In this document: piece by piece, positions 8,376-16,405 of the stretch
Numbering within the stretch: position 1 is the first letter of the stretch
Layout of the letters: every line of letters starts with the position of its first letter
DNA from: Novosphingobium kunmingense
GTDB taxonomy: Bacteria > Pseudomonadota > Alphaproteobacteria > Sphingomonadales > Sphingomonadaceae
DNA length: 64,000 bases
Direction of reading: 5' to 3'
Assembly (NCBI RefSeq): GCF_002813245.1
Contig: NZ_PHUF01000004.1
Coordinates: 62,001 to 126,000 of the forward strand
Made by a program: the position numbers and the translations under genes
Notes under the pieces: generated by a model
What the model saw: the letters and a program-made list of their open reading frames with translations, nothing else
What the model was told of the DNA's origin: nothing
Databases searched by the model: none

Positions 8376-9866
8376 ATGAAGGAAGTGCGGCGGATCAGCG
8401 ATGCGCTGAAGGTGCGTGCGGTGCACCAGCGCGACGAGATCGCCCACGACGATACCCGACGCCAGATCACCTACGCTCAATGGGACCGCGAGGCCGACGA
8501 GATCGGCGGCGGGCTGGCCGCGGCCGGCCTGGTTCCGGGCGACCGGGTGTTCCTGCCGATCAGCAACCTGCACGCAGTGGAGATGGCGATCGCGGTCTTC
8601 GCGGTGTTCCGCGCCGGCGGCATTGCCTGCCCGATCAACACCCGGCTGACCGCAAGGGAAATCGCAGACTATGCCGCGCTGATCGAACCGCGCTGGTGCA
8701 TAACCGACGTTCCCGATGCGGTCGCCGGCGTCAAGTTCGACGGGTGCTGGTCGGCCGACGCGATGCCGCGCGATCTGGCGGCCCTGCCCGACCAGGCCAC
8801 GCTCGATCCCGCCGCCGACGCCGAAATCCTTGGAACGAGCGGCACGACCGGAAAGATCAAGGGTGTGGTGCTTTCCCATCCCGACCTTGCCAAAGGCGTC
8901 ACCGGGACGAACCTCGACCGGTCGCGCTCGACGCTCAGCGCGCTTCCCCTGACCGGTTCGGGCGGCAATATCGGCATCGTCATGCTGCCCGCGCGCGGCG
9001 GCGCGACCGCGATCACCCAGCCCAAGTTCGATCCCAAGGGCTTTCTCGAACTGGTGAAGGAAAAGCGGCCGAACCTCGTCTACCTGGTTCCCTCGATGCT
9101 GCGCCTGATCCTCGATCATCCCGACGTCGCAGACTACGACTTTGCCGGGGTGAAATACCTGATGACCGGCACTGCGCCTCTGCCGCACGATTCGGTGAAA
9201 CGCGCGATGGAACTGTGGCCGCACGTCCGGGTGCGCAATTCCTATGGCATGTCCGAAGGCGGGATCGGCCTTGGCACCACCAGCAAGGAACAGGTGCTCA
9301 AGCCCGGCTGCGTCGGCAAGCTTCCGGCGCACATGCAGATTCGCGACGAGCAGGGCAACGTCATCACGACGCCGGGCGTCGTCGGCGAAATCTATGGTTA
9401 CCAGAAGCATCCGCGCCGCTACTGGAACGATCCCGAAGCGACCGCCGCCAGCTTCATCGGCGGCTGGACCAAGACCGGCGACCTTGGCTTTGTGGACGAG
9501 GACGGCGACCTGATCATGGCCGGAAGGTCGAAGGAACTGATCATTCGCGGCGGGTACAACATCACGCCGCTGGAGATCGAAACCGTGCTGCACCTGCATC
9601 CGGCGGTGCAACAGGCCGCCGTGGTCGGGGTTGCGCACGACGTCCTGGGCGAAGATATCGCCGCCGCCGTCACCCTCCGCCCGGGCGCCACCGCGACTGC
9701 AACCGATATCCAGAGCTTCTGCCGCGAGCACCTGGCCGACAACAAGGTCCCCCGGACGCTGCTGATCCTTGACGAGATGCCGCTCAATCCCAACGGCAAG
9801 ATCATGAAGAAAGACCTCGTCGCCCCGCTGACCGAAGCCGCCAAGGCCCGCCGCACCGCGGCCTGA
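8376..9866 (+). CDS. Acyl-CoA synthetase (AMP-dependent ligase)
   Basis: ANL-superfamily acid:CoA ligase of 496 residues. It starts at ATG 8376 (MKEVRRISDALKV) behind an AAGGGA ribosome site. It has the phosphate-loop motif GTSGTTGKIKGVVL near residue 153, the aromatic/adenylate motif RNSYGMSEGG near 288, the D-loop TKTGDLGFVDEDGD near 368, the hinge GRSKELIIRGGYNITP near 380, and the C-terminal lysine region LNPNGKIMKKDLV. It is transcribed divergently from the MaoC-crotonase pair, with the shared 16-bp element between them. It is not closely similar to the ligases at 1268 and 14445, so the cluster carries several activation steps, perhaps for side-chain and ring-derived acids. Confidence 0.88.
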   Translation: MKEVRRISDALKVRAVHQRDEIAHDDTRRQITYAQWDREADEIGGGLAAAGLVPGDRVFLPISNLHAVEMAIAVFAVFRAGGIACPINTRLTAREIADYAALIEPRWCITDVPDAVAGVKFDGCWSADAMPRDLAALPDQATLDPAADAEILGTSGTTGKIKGVVLSHPDLAKGVTGTNLDRSRSTLSALPLTGSGGNIGIVMLPARGGATAITQPKFDPKGFLELVKEKRPNLVYLVPSMLRLILDHPDVADYDFAGVKYLMTGTAPLPHDSVKRAMELWPHVRVRNSYGMSEGGIGLGTTSKEQVLKPGCVGKLPAHMQIRDEQGNVITTPGVVGEIYGYQKHPRRYWNDPEATAASFIGGWTKTGDLGFVDEDGDLIMAGRSKELIIRGGYNITPLEIETVLHLHPAVQQAAVVGVAHDVLGEDIAAAVTLRPGATATATDIQSFCREHLADNKVPRTLLILDEMPLNPNGKIMKKDLVAPLTEAAKARRTAA

Positions 9867-9893
9867 GGCTCAGCTGGCGCGGCCTAGGGCCGT

Positions 9894-11114
9894 CTATTTC
9901 AGCCGGTCGAACGGCACGTCCTTGTCCATCCTGATCTCGCCAGGCATTCCCAGCACGCGTTCGGCGATCTGGTTGCGCAGCACCTCGTCCGCTCCGCCTG
10001 CGATGCGCATGACGGTGGAGTAGATGTAATCGTACTGCAGGTCGGGCGTGAAGCTGTCGGCCGGATCGGCGGCGATCGAACTCAAACCCTGCAATTCCAT
10101 GCCCAGTCCCAGCACTCTCTGCTGCCTGGTCGCATAGGCAAGCTTGATCATCCCGGCGAGCGCGCCGGGATTCTCGCCCCTCGAAACCATCGTGCGAAGC
10201 CGGGCCTGGAAGAACCGCTCGCCCTGTTCTTCGGCCAGGGCATCGGCCAGCGCAAGGCGCACGGCCTTGTCATCGAGCATGGTCGCGCCATCCTCCGCCG
10301 GCGTCCGGGCGGCAAGGTCGAGGATCGGCTCGACCCCGCTGCGATGCGCGCCCGACCCCAGCCGCTCGCCCATCAGCACGGTCATGCAGCAGGCCCAGCC
10401 CTCGCCGACCGCGCCGATCCGGTTGGCATCGGGGATGCGGACATCGGTAAGGAAGGTCTCGTTGAACTCGCTCATGCCCGAAATCTGGCGGATCGGGCGC
10501 GTTTCGATCCCCGGTGTCTTCATGTCGACGACGAAGAAGGTCAGCCCCTTGTGCTTGGGCACGGCGGTATCGGTGCGGACGACCAGGATGCCCCAGTCGG
10601 TCAGGTGGGCCCAGCTCGACCAGACCTTCTGGCCATTGACGATCCAGTCGCCCGAATCGTCGTCCGCCCGAACCGCCTTGGTTCGCAGCGCGGCAAGGTC
10701 GGATCCGGCTGCCGGTTCGGAGAACAACTGGCACCAGGTGATCTCGCCCTTGAGGGTCGGCTCGATGAAGGTGCGGCGCTGTTCCTCGGTGCCGTGCTTG
10801 GCGATCACCGGCAGCGCCATGCCCGTGCCGATCGAGGTGAACGGCCCCTTGGGCAGGTTGTACTTGCCCTCCTCTTCGGCGAAGATCACAGCCTCGACGC
10901 CCGACAGGCCGCGCCCGCCCAGCGCCTTGGGAAAGGTCAGCCCCGACCATTCGCCGTCGAACAGTTCGCGCATCCAGGCACGGCCACGCGCTGCCTCGTC
11001 CGTATCCTCCAGCTTGATCCCGACCGGCATTTCGTGCGCGGGGGCATGGGCGGCGAGCCAGGATCGCGCCTCGGCACGGAAGGCCGCTTCGGCGGGGGTG
11101 TCGTTGAAGTCCAT
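9894..11114 (-). CDS. Acyl-CoA dehydrogenase, full-length partner
   Basis: Acyl-CoA dehydrogenase of 406 residues. The ATG at 11114 (MDFNDTPAEAAFRAEARSWL) is 2 nt beyond the stop of the upstream dehydrogenase, so I prefer it to an upstream in-frame start. It shows TWCQLFSEPAAGSDLAALRT near residue 125, the VNGQKVWSSWAH strand near 160, and a C-terminal IAGGADEVLRNQIAERVLGMP. The GGADEVLRN block is the family's C-terminal FAD-contact region. It is the third gene of a tightly packed kinase-dehydrogenase-dehydrogenase operon read from 13576. It is probably the larger subunit of a two-gene dehydrogenase with the 362-residue protein encoded just upstream. Confidence 0.88.
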   Translation of the reverse strand: MDFNDTPAEAAFRAEARSWLAAHAPAHEMPVGIKLEDTDEAARGRAWMRELFDGEWSGLTFPKALGGRGLSGVEAVIFAEEEGKYNLPKGPFTSIGTGMALPVIAKHGTEEQRRTFIEPTLKGEITWCQLFSEPAAGSDLAALRTKAVRADDDSGDWIVNGQKVWSSWAHLTDWGILVVRTDTAVPKHKGLTFFVVDMKTPGIETRPIRQISGMSEFNETFLTDVRIPDANRIGAVGEGWACCMTVLMGERLGSGAHRSGVEPILDLAARTPAEDGATMLDDKAVRLALADALAEEQGERFFQARLRTMVSRGENPGALAGMIKLAYATRQQRVLGLGMELQGLSSIAADPADSFTPDLQYDYIYSTVMRIAGGADEVLRNQIAERVLGMPGEIRMDKDVPFDRLK

Positions 11115-11116
11115 CG

Positions 11117-12205
11117 TCAGGCAGCCTTTCCTTGCGATCCCGGCTGGGCGTCTAGCAGGCGGTTCGCCCAATGGCCGCGATTGCCAAGGTTGACCGACAG
11201 CGTTCGTTCGCGCCGGTAATAGAAGTGGCAGTTCGCCTCGAAGGTGTAGCCGATCCCACCGTGGACCTGCAGGTTCTCGCGCGCGGCCAGCTCGAACGCC
11301 TTGATCGCGGTAAGCCGGGCGGCAGCCGCAGCCGCGGGGAGATCATCCTGCGATGTCCCGGTCGCCCAGCCGGCATAGTAGGCATTCGACCGGGCCAGTT
11401 CGATCGCCACGGCAATGTCGGCCAGCTTGTGCTTGATTGCCTGATAGCTGGCCAGCGGACGTCCGAACATCTGACGTTCCATCACATAGCCGCGGCCCAT
11501 CTCGAGGCAGGCCTCGGCCCCGCCGACCGCTTCGAACGCGGCCTGCACCGCGGCGCGGTCGAGCAGGATCTCGATCGCGTTCTCACCCGGCATGACCTCG
11601 GCCCGAGCACCCGCAAAATCAAGGCGGTAGTGAGGGCGCAACTGGTCGAAGCTGTCCAGCCTGGTGCGCGTGACCTGGGCCTGTTCCAGATCGACGATCG
11701 CCAGCCTGGCGCCGCATTGCACCACGGCGATCCCGGCCACGCCCGCGTCGGCAACGGGGTGCTTGCTGCCCGTCAGGGCATCGCCAGCCAATTCCAGTCC
11801 TCGGCCCAAAAGCGGGCCCGGCCCTTCGGCGGTGGCGAAACATCCCACCAGTTCGCCGCTGGCCAGCCGGGGCAGGTAGCGCTGTTTCTGCTCCTCGCTG
11901 CCGGCCAGCCGGATGGCATCGGCGGCCAGGACGATCGACGAAAAGAATGGCACCGCCGCATTCGCCCTGCCGAGTTCGAGCGAGATGACCCCAAGATCGA
12001 GCTCGCCCATGCCCAGCCCGCCGAAGGCCTCCGGAATGGCCGCGCCGAGAAAGCCCATCTCGGCCAGTTCGCGCCACAGCGGTTCGTCCCAGTCGGCCCC
12101 TGAATCGATCAGCGCGCGCAAACGGTCGTAGGGGGTGCGTTCGGCCAGAAGCCCGCGCGCCTGTTCGGCCAGCATCTTCTGTTCGTCGGAAAGGTCGAAA
12201 TCCAT
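11117..12205 (-). CDS. Acyl-CoA dehydrogenase, small-partner type
   Basis: Acyl-CoA dehydrogenase-fold protein of 362 residues starting MDFDLSDEQKMLAEQARGLL. Its C-terminal half has QMFGRPLASYQAIKHKLAD near residue 245 and LQVHGGIGYTFEANCHFYYR near 320, which retains a Glu in the position used as base by FadE-type subunits. It is encoded 3 nt after the kinase gene and 2 nt before the larger dehydrogenase. The order kinase-dehydrogenase-dehydrogenase resembles a split version of ACAD10/ACAD11 proteins, where an APH-type kinase acts with a dehydrogenase-fold domain on 4-hydroxyacyl-CoAs. That functional link is inference from arrangement. Confidence 0.87.
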   Translation of the reverse strand: MDFDLSDEQKMLAEQARGLLAERTPYDRLRALIDSGADWDEPLWRELAEMGFLGAAIPEAFGGLGMGELDLGVISLELGRANAAVPFFSSIVLAADAIRLAGSEEQKQRYLPRLASGELVGCFATAEGPGPLLGRGLELAGDALTGSKHPVADAGVAGIAVVQCGARLAIVDLEQAQVTRTRLDSFDQLRPHYRLDFAGARAEVMPGENAIEILLDRAAVQAAFEAVGGAEACLEMGRGYVMERQMFGRPLASYQAIKHKLADIAVAIELARSNAYYAGWATGTSQDDLPAAAAAARLTAIKAFELAARENLQVHGGIGYTFEANCHFYYRRERTLSVNLGNRGHWANRLLDAQPGSQGKAA

Positions 12206-12208
12206 AGT

Positions 12209-13576
12209 TCAGTCCGCCAGTTCTTCGTACCAGGTGGTTGCCAGCGCGCCCATGGCATCGGCCATGATGAAGGTCTCGCGCACCATGCGGTTGTGGCAAA
12301 GCTGGACCGCCGCGGCGAAATCCACCGCATCGGCGGCGATCGCCTCGGCCAGCGCGGCGCGCGCTCCGATCAGCCCGTCCGGAGCGCTGGGCATCAAGGC
12401 CCGGATCTCGGCCAGCTCGGCCGCATCGAACTGCGCGCCATGGCTGGCGCGGCGCCGCCAGAACTTGACCAGGCGGGCAAGATCCTTGGCTTTGGCCGAG
12501 GCGCGCTGGTTGCCCGCTGCCGGGACGATGTCATCCTTGAGGTCATCGAGAGCGGTTGCGAAATAGCGGTCGGTCCAGTCGGGTTCGATCGCGGGCAGCG
12601 CGGGATCCTGCAGGCTGATGCCGGCTAGCTCGGCGACCGAACGGACCACAACGCGCTTGTGCATGGTTCCGAACATGAGGCCGGTTCCGCTGGCCCCCGT
12701 GCGCGAGGCGGGCGCCGCTGCCAGAGCCGTGCTCGGTACCATGAAGCTCAGTTGGAAATAGAGCCGGTGGTACTTGATGCGGGCAAGGTCGATGGCATTG
12801 CCGCTCGACTGCGCATAGGCCGACAGAACCTGGCGCATCGGCACGAAGGGCTGGATCAGGCTGCGCACCCAGATCTGGGCCAGATCCTCGGCCGGGTCGC
12901 CAAGGTGGGTCAGCTCCCAGTCGATCAAAGCCGCAACCGCACTGCCGTCGAACAGGAAGTTGCCCGGACCGGCATCGCCGTGCAGGACCGCGGCCGGCCC
13001 GACATCGACCGGCACGTTTCGCGCCAGCCAGGCCAGCGCGATCTGGAGGATCGGGTCGGCGCCGGCGGAAAGGTTGGCGCGCTGCCAGTTCGCCACGTTC
13101 TCGCGGATCCGGCGCGACGGCGGCTCGGCCGGATCGCCGAGCGCGGCAAAGGCAGGATCGTGGGCATCGAGCCGGTGAAGCGCGGCAAGCTGCGCGACGA
13201 AATCGGCCGCCAGCGCGGACTTGTCCTCAGCCTGGGGAAAGCGATCGTTGCCCGGCACGAAGGCGCTCAGCAGCGCCAAATTCGACGGATAGGCCCCGAC
13301 CAGCGGCGCGACACGAACGCCGGCACCCCGGAACGGGCCCGTCAGCGCGGCAAGGATCGCCGTCTCGCGCTGGAAATAGGGCAATCGCGAGGGATCGCCG
13401 GCGCGCCCGTCCCAGGCCAGGTAGCAGCGCCGCTCTGCCCCGTCGGGCGCGCGCAAGGTTATCTCCGCGCCCTGCCGCGATGCGCCGCCGCCGCCGCGCA
13501 GCCGTTCGTCAGCGATGACACAGCCGGTGTCCTGTTCTACCTCTCGGCGCAATTGCGAGGGGATTGCGCTTGTCAT
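12209..13576 (-). CDS. APH-fold kinase (phosphotransferase family), possible hydroxyacyl-CoA kinase
   Basis: Aminoglycoside-phosphotransferase-fold kinase of 455 residues. The catalytic loop HGDAGPGN (199-206) and metal-binding IDWE (218-221, Asp219) are intact. The N-terminal nucleotide-binding lobe spans about 25-110, and an extra helical C-terminal part follows residue 330. It is longer than drug-resistance APH enzymes (about 270), and it heads an operon with two acyl-CoA dehydrogenases, spacing 3 and 2 nt. Such kinases linked to dehydrogenase-fold proteins (LvaA/LvaC, ACAD10/11) phosphorylate the hydroxyl of 4-hydroxyacyl-CoAs before elimination. I therefore infer a substrate-acyl kinase rather than antibiotic resistance. 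The 16-bp element lies 10 bp upstream of the start. Confidence 0.8.
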   Translation of the reverse strand: MTSAIPSQLRREVEQDTGCVIADERLRGGGGASRQGAEITLRAPDGAERRCYLAWDGRAGDPSRLPYFQRETAILAALTGPFRGAGVRVAPLVGAYPSNLALLSAFVPGNDRFPQAEDKSALAADFVAQLAALHRLDAHDPAFAALGDPAEPPSRRIRENVANWQRANLSAGADPILQIALAWLARNVPVDVGPAAVLHGDAGPGNFLFDGSAVAALIDWELTHLGDPAEDLAQIWVRSLIQPFVPMRQVLSAYAQSSGNAIDLARIKYHRLYFQLSFMVPSTALAAAPASRTGASGTGLMFGTMHKRVVVRSVAELAGISLQDPALPAIEPDWTDRYFATALDDLKDDIVPAAGNQRASAKAKDLARLVKFWRRRASHGAQFDAAELAEIRALMPSAPDGLIGARAALAEAIAADAVDFAAAVQLCHNRMVRETFIMADAMGALATTWYEELAD

Positions 13577-13586
13577 CGATCCTCTT

Positions 13587-13602
13587 ACTTATATAACTAG
13601 GT
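13587..13602 (+). promoter_or_regulatory. Putative shared operator, copy 3
   Basis: ACTTATATAACTAGGT, identical over all 16 bases to the copy at 8325. It lies between the divergent kinase operon (start 13576) and the enoyl-CoA hydratase-ligase operon (start 13645). With flanks it reads CTT-16mer-CACATATC, close to copy 1. The position fits a site controlling both directions. Confidence 0.6.
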
Positions 13603-13644
13603 CACATATCAATCCTTCACACGCCCAAGGCGGGAGAGTCAAGC

Positions 13645-14445
13645 GTGAGCTACGAGACCATTATGTTCGACGTCGCCGATCATGTCGCCACCATCACGAT
13701 CAACCGGCCCGACGCGATGAACAGCTTCAATCGCCAGATGATGGACGAGTTCGAGCAGGTCTGGCACGAAATTTCGTGGAACGACGATATCCACGTTTCA
13801 GTCCTGCGCGCCGCACCGGGCCGGGCGTTCTGCACCGGGGTCGATGTGAAGGGCGCGGTGGGCGGGAGCCGTCCGGCGGTCGACCTCGACAACGTCTGGC
13901 ACTGCTTCGATCCCGGCGACCAGTTGGGGCCCAAGTCGCAGAAGTGCTGGAAACCGATGATCGCCGCGGTCCACGGCATGGCGGCCGGTGGCGCGTTCTA
14001 CTGGCTCAACGAGGCGGACATCATCATCGCCAGCGAAGACGCCACCTTTTTCGATCCGCACGTCACCTATGGCATGACCAGCGCGCTCGAGCCGATCGGG
14101 ATGACCTACAAGATGCCGCTGGCCGACGTGCTGCGCATGGTCCTGCTGGGCAACGACGAGCGGATGAGCGCCCAGTACGCGAAATCGATCGGGCTCGTCA
14201 GCGAAGTGGTACCGCTCGACAACCTCTGGGCGCGGGCGCACGAACTGGCGCTACAGATTGCGGCCAAGCCGCCCGCGGCGATCCAGGGTTCGATCAAGGC
14301 GATCTGGTCAAGCCTCGACATGCCGCGCTCGGTCGCGCTGGCAAACGGGCTCAAGTATCCGCAAATCGGCAATCCGGTTGGCGTTCCGCAGGTCGACCGC
14401 GAAGCCCTGATGGCGGACAAGGCCAAGAAGTTCACCCTGCGCTGA
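13645..14445 (+). CDS. Enoyl-CoA hydratase/isomerase (crotonase) family protein
   Basis: Crotonase-family protein of 266 residues. The start is GTG 13645 (MSYETIMFDVADH) with a GGGAGA ribosome site about 8 nt upstream. The CoA-binding and oxyanion-hole strands are RAFCTGVDVKGAVGG near residue 62 and HGMAAGGAFYWLNEADIIIA near 111. DPHVTYGMTSALEPIG fills the region of the second catalytic loop. The A-domain ends at FTLR, a normal length. Its TGA overlaps the ATG of the following ligase by one base, so the two genes form a coupled pair. It is likely the hydration step for an unsaturated acyl-CoA made by one of the nearby dehydrogenases. Confidence 0.87.
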   Translation: MSYETIMFDVADHVATITINRPDAMNSFNRQMMDEFEQVWHEISWNDDIHVSVLRAAPGRAFCTGVDVKGAVGGSRPAVDLDNVWHCFDPGDQLGPKSQKCWKPMIAAVHGMAAGGAFYWLNEADIIIASEDATFFDPHVTYGMTSALEPIGMTYKMPLADVLRMVLLGNDERMSAQYAKSIGLVSEVVPLDNLWARAHELALQIAAKPPAAIQGSIKAIWSSLDMPRSVALANGLKYPQIGNPVGVPQVDREALMADKAKKFTLR

Positions 14446-15953
14446 TGACCCACCCCCGGCTTCACGCTCGCGCCGCGCCGGATCGGCCAGCGGTGATCAT
14501 GTCCGATGGTTCGAGCAGTCTCAGCTATGGCGAGCTAGAAGACCGCGCCAATCGCGGCGCCCGGTTGATCCGTTCGCTCGGCATTGCTGGTGGGCAGACC
14601 ATCGCCTTCTGGCTGCCCAACTGCCCCGAGGTCTTCGAAGTCTATTGGGCGGCGCAGCGGGCAGGGATCTACGTAACCCCGATCGCCACGGCGCTGACCG
14701 CGGCAGAGGCCGACTACATCATCGGCAATTCGGGTGCGAAACTGGTCGTCGTCTCACACGCGATCGCGGGACTGGCCGCGCTGCCGCCCCGCGATGGCGT
14801 GACCGTCCTGACGCTCGAACAATGGCGCGGCGCGCTGGCCTCCCAGCCGCCGGGCGCGATCGACGACGAAGCGCCGGGCTTCCACATGGTCTATTCCAGC
14901 GGAACGACCGGGCGGCCCAAGGGCATTCGCCTGCCGCTGCCCACTGGGAAGGTCACCGACCTGCATCAGTTGGCCGCGCAGATTCGCGACCGGTACGGGC
15001 TGGGTCCCGACGACACGTACCTATCGCCCGCGCCGCTCTATCACACCGCGCCGCTCGCCTACACGACCGCCGCGCACCGGCTCGGCGCGACCGTCGTGGT
15101 CATGCCGAAGTTCGAACCCGAGGCCTGGCTCGATGCGGTGGAGGCCTACCGCGTTACCATGACCCAGATGGTGCCGACGATGTTCGTCCGCCTGCTGAAG
15201 CTGCCCGAAGAGGCGCGCAAGGCCCACGACCTGTCCAGCCTGCGCCACGTCATCCACGCCGCCGCGCCGTGCCCGGTGCCGGTCAAGCACGCGATGATCG
15301 AATGGCTCGGCCCGATCCTCTACGAATACTACGGCGGCTCCGAAGGCAACGGATCGACCGGGATCACTTCGGAGGAATGGCTGAAGAAGCCGGGTTCGGT
15401 CGGCAGGGCAACGTGGGGCACGCTGCACATCTGCGACGACGCCGGAAACGAACTTCCGGCCGGCGAACAGGGCCTGGTCTATTTCGAAGGCGGCTGGGAC
15501 TTTCAGTACCTGGGGGATCCCGACAAGACTCGCGACAGCCGCAACCCGCTGCACCCGGCCTGGTCCGCGCTGGGCGACGTGGGCTACGTCGATCGGGACG
15601 GCTACCTGTTCCTGACCGACCGCAAGAGTTACATGATCATTTCCGGCGGGGTGAACATCTATCCCCAGGAGGTCGAGAACCTGCTGATCACCCATCCGAA
15701 GGTGGCCGATGCGGCGGTCATCGGCGTGCCCAATCCCGATTTCGGCGAAGAGGTGAAGGCGGTCGTGCAGGCACTTGATCCGGCCGATGCGACCCCGGCC
15801 TTCGCCGAAGAACTGATCGCTTTCTGCAAGGAGGGTCTGAGCCCGATCAAGTGCCCGCGTTCGATCGACTTCGATCTCGAGCTTCCGCGCCTCGACAATG
15901 GCAAGCTGTACAAGCGGCTTATCAAGGATCGCTACTGGGCGCGGAAGGCCTGA
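14445..15953 (+). CDS. Acyl-CoA synthetase (AMP-dependent ligase)
   Basis: ANL-superfamily ligase of 502 residues. The open frame runs much further upstream, but that part is antisense-like sequence over the hydratase gene. The ATG at 14445 (MTHPRLHARAAPDRPAVIM) overlaps the hydratase stop and matches family N-termini. Motifs are VYSSGTTGRPKGI near residue 150, YEYYGGSEGNGST near 300, LGDVGYVDRDGY near 378, the hinge DRKSYMIISGGVNIYPQEV near 394, and LPRLDNGKLYKRL near the C-terminus. The unusual YYGGSEG version of the adenylate motif is typical of a FadD subgroup handling bulky acids. It ends a two-gene operon driven from the shared divergent promoter at 13577-13644. Confidence 0.88.
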   Translation: MTHPRLHARAAPDRPAVIMSDGSSSLSYGELEDRANRGARLIRSLGIAGGQTIAFWLPNCPEVFEVYWAAQRAGIYVTPIATALTAAEADYIIGNSGAKLVVVSHAIAGLAALPPRDGVTVLTLEQWRGALASQPPGAIDDEAPGFHMVYSSGTTGRPKGIRLPLPTGKVTDLHQLAAQIRDRYGLGPDDTYLSPAPLYHTAPLAYTTAAHRLGATVVVMPKFEPEAWLDAVEAYRVTMTQMVPTMFVRLLKLPEEARKAHDLSSLRHVIHAAAPCPVPVKHAMIEWLGPILYEYYGGSEGNGSTGITSEEWLKKPGSVGRATWGTLHICDDAGNELPAGEQGLVYFEGGWDFQYLGDPDKTRDSRNPLHPAWSALGDVGYVDRDGYLFLTDRKSYMIISGGVNIYPQEVENLLITHPKVADAAVIGVPNPDFGEEVKAVVQALDPADATPAFAEELIAFCKEGLSPIKCPRSIDFDLELPRLDNGKLYKRLIKDRYWARKA

Positions 15954-16405
15954 CAGGGAAGATCGCCCGTCTGGGCCTGACGCGCAGACTGCGTGATGAT
16001 GCAGGCAGCCGTCTGCGAACCCGGCTTTTGTTCGCGTTTCGCTGTTCAAAGCGAATATGCAGGGAAAACTTGCGGTTCCAGCTCAATATCAATGAATAGC
16101 CGCTGCAAACTCGCAGCATACCGACGCTTTTCAGGCATTTTCCGTGCGCATCGGAACGGGGAATGACTAGGCCGCATCAGGGAGTAGATCGGAACCCGAA
16201 GACCCCAAGCAGGGATGACAACAGGGGATTACGAAGTCTGGTCAACTCGCATGGATGCAAAATGAACGCACGCAAGGCCTGATTGACGCCACTTGCCGCA
16301 AGAAATGTCAAAACCCGCCGCAACCCCAGCTAAAGCCGAAGGGGCCGGCGCGGCCTAAAACGGCCCGTGACGCGTCCGCAGAGGCGCCTTCATGGGAGAA
16401 TCGAA
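15954..16405. promoter_or_regulatory. Long leader/regulatory gap upstream of the TonB-P450 operon
   Basis: About 450 bp without a convincing gene. It contains a weak hairpin, CGCAGAC at 15983-15989 pairing with GTCTGCG at 16011-16017, which may end the ligase transcript. It also holds a perfect dyad TTCGCT-N6-AGCGAA at 16038-16055 that could be a regulator site, perhaps for the AraC protein encoded in the downstream operon. No clear sigma-70 promoter is evident to me. Confidence 0.35.

Noticed and set aside
12209..13576. Antibiotic-resistance aminoglycoside phosphotransferase
   Set aside because: The fold is right, but the length, extra C-terminal part and operon with two acyl-CoA dehydrogenases argue for a catabolic kinase.
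13515..15953. An apparent 812-residue fusion protein ending in the acyl-CoA ligase
   Set aside because: The first 300 residues are an Arg-rich, off-frame reading over the hydratase gene; the ligase has its own ATG at 14445 coupled to the hydratase stop.
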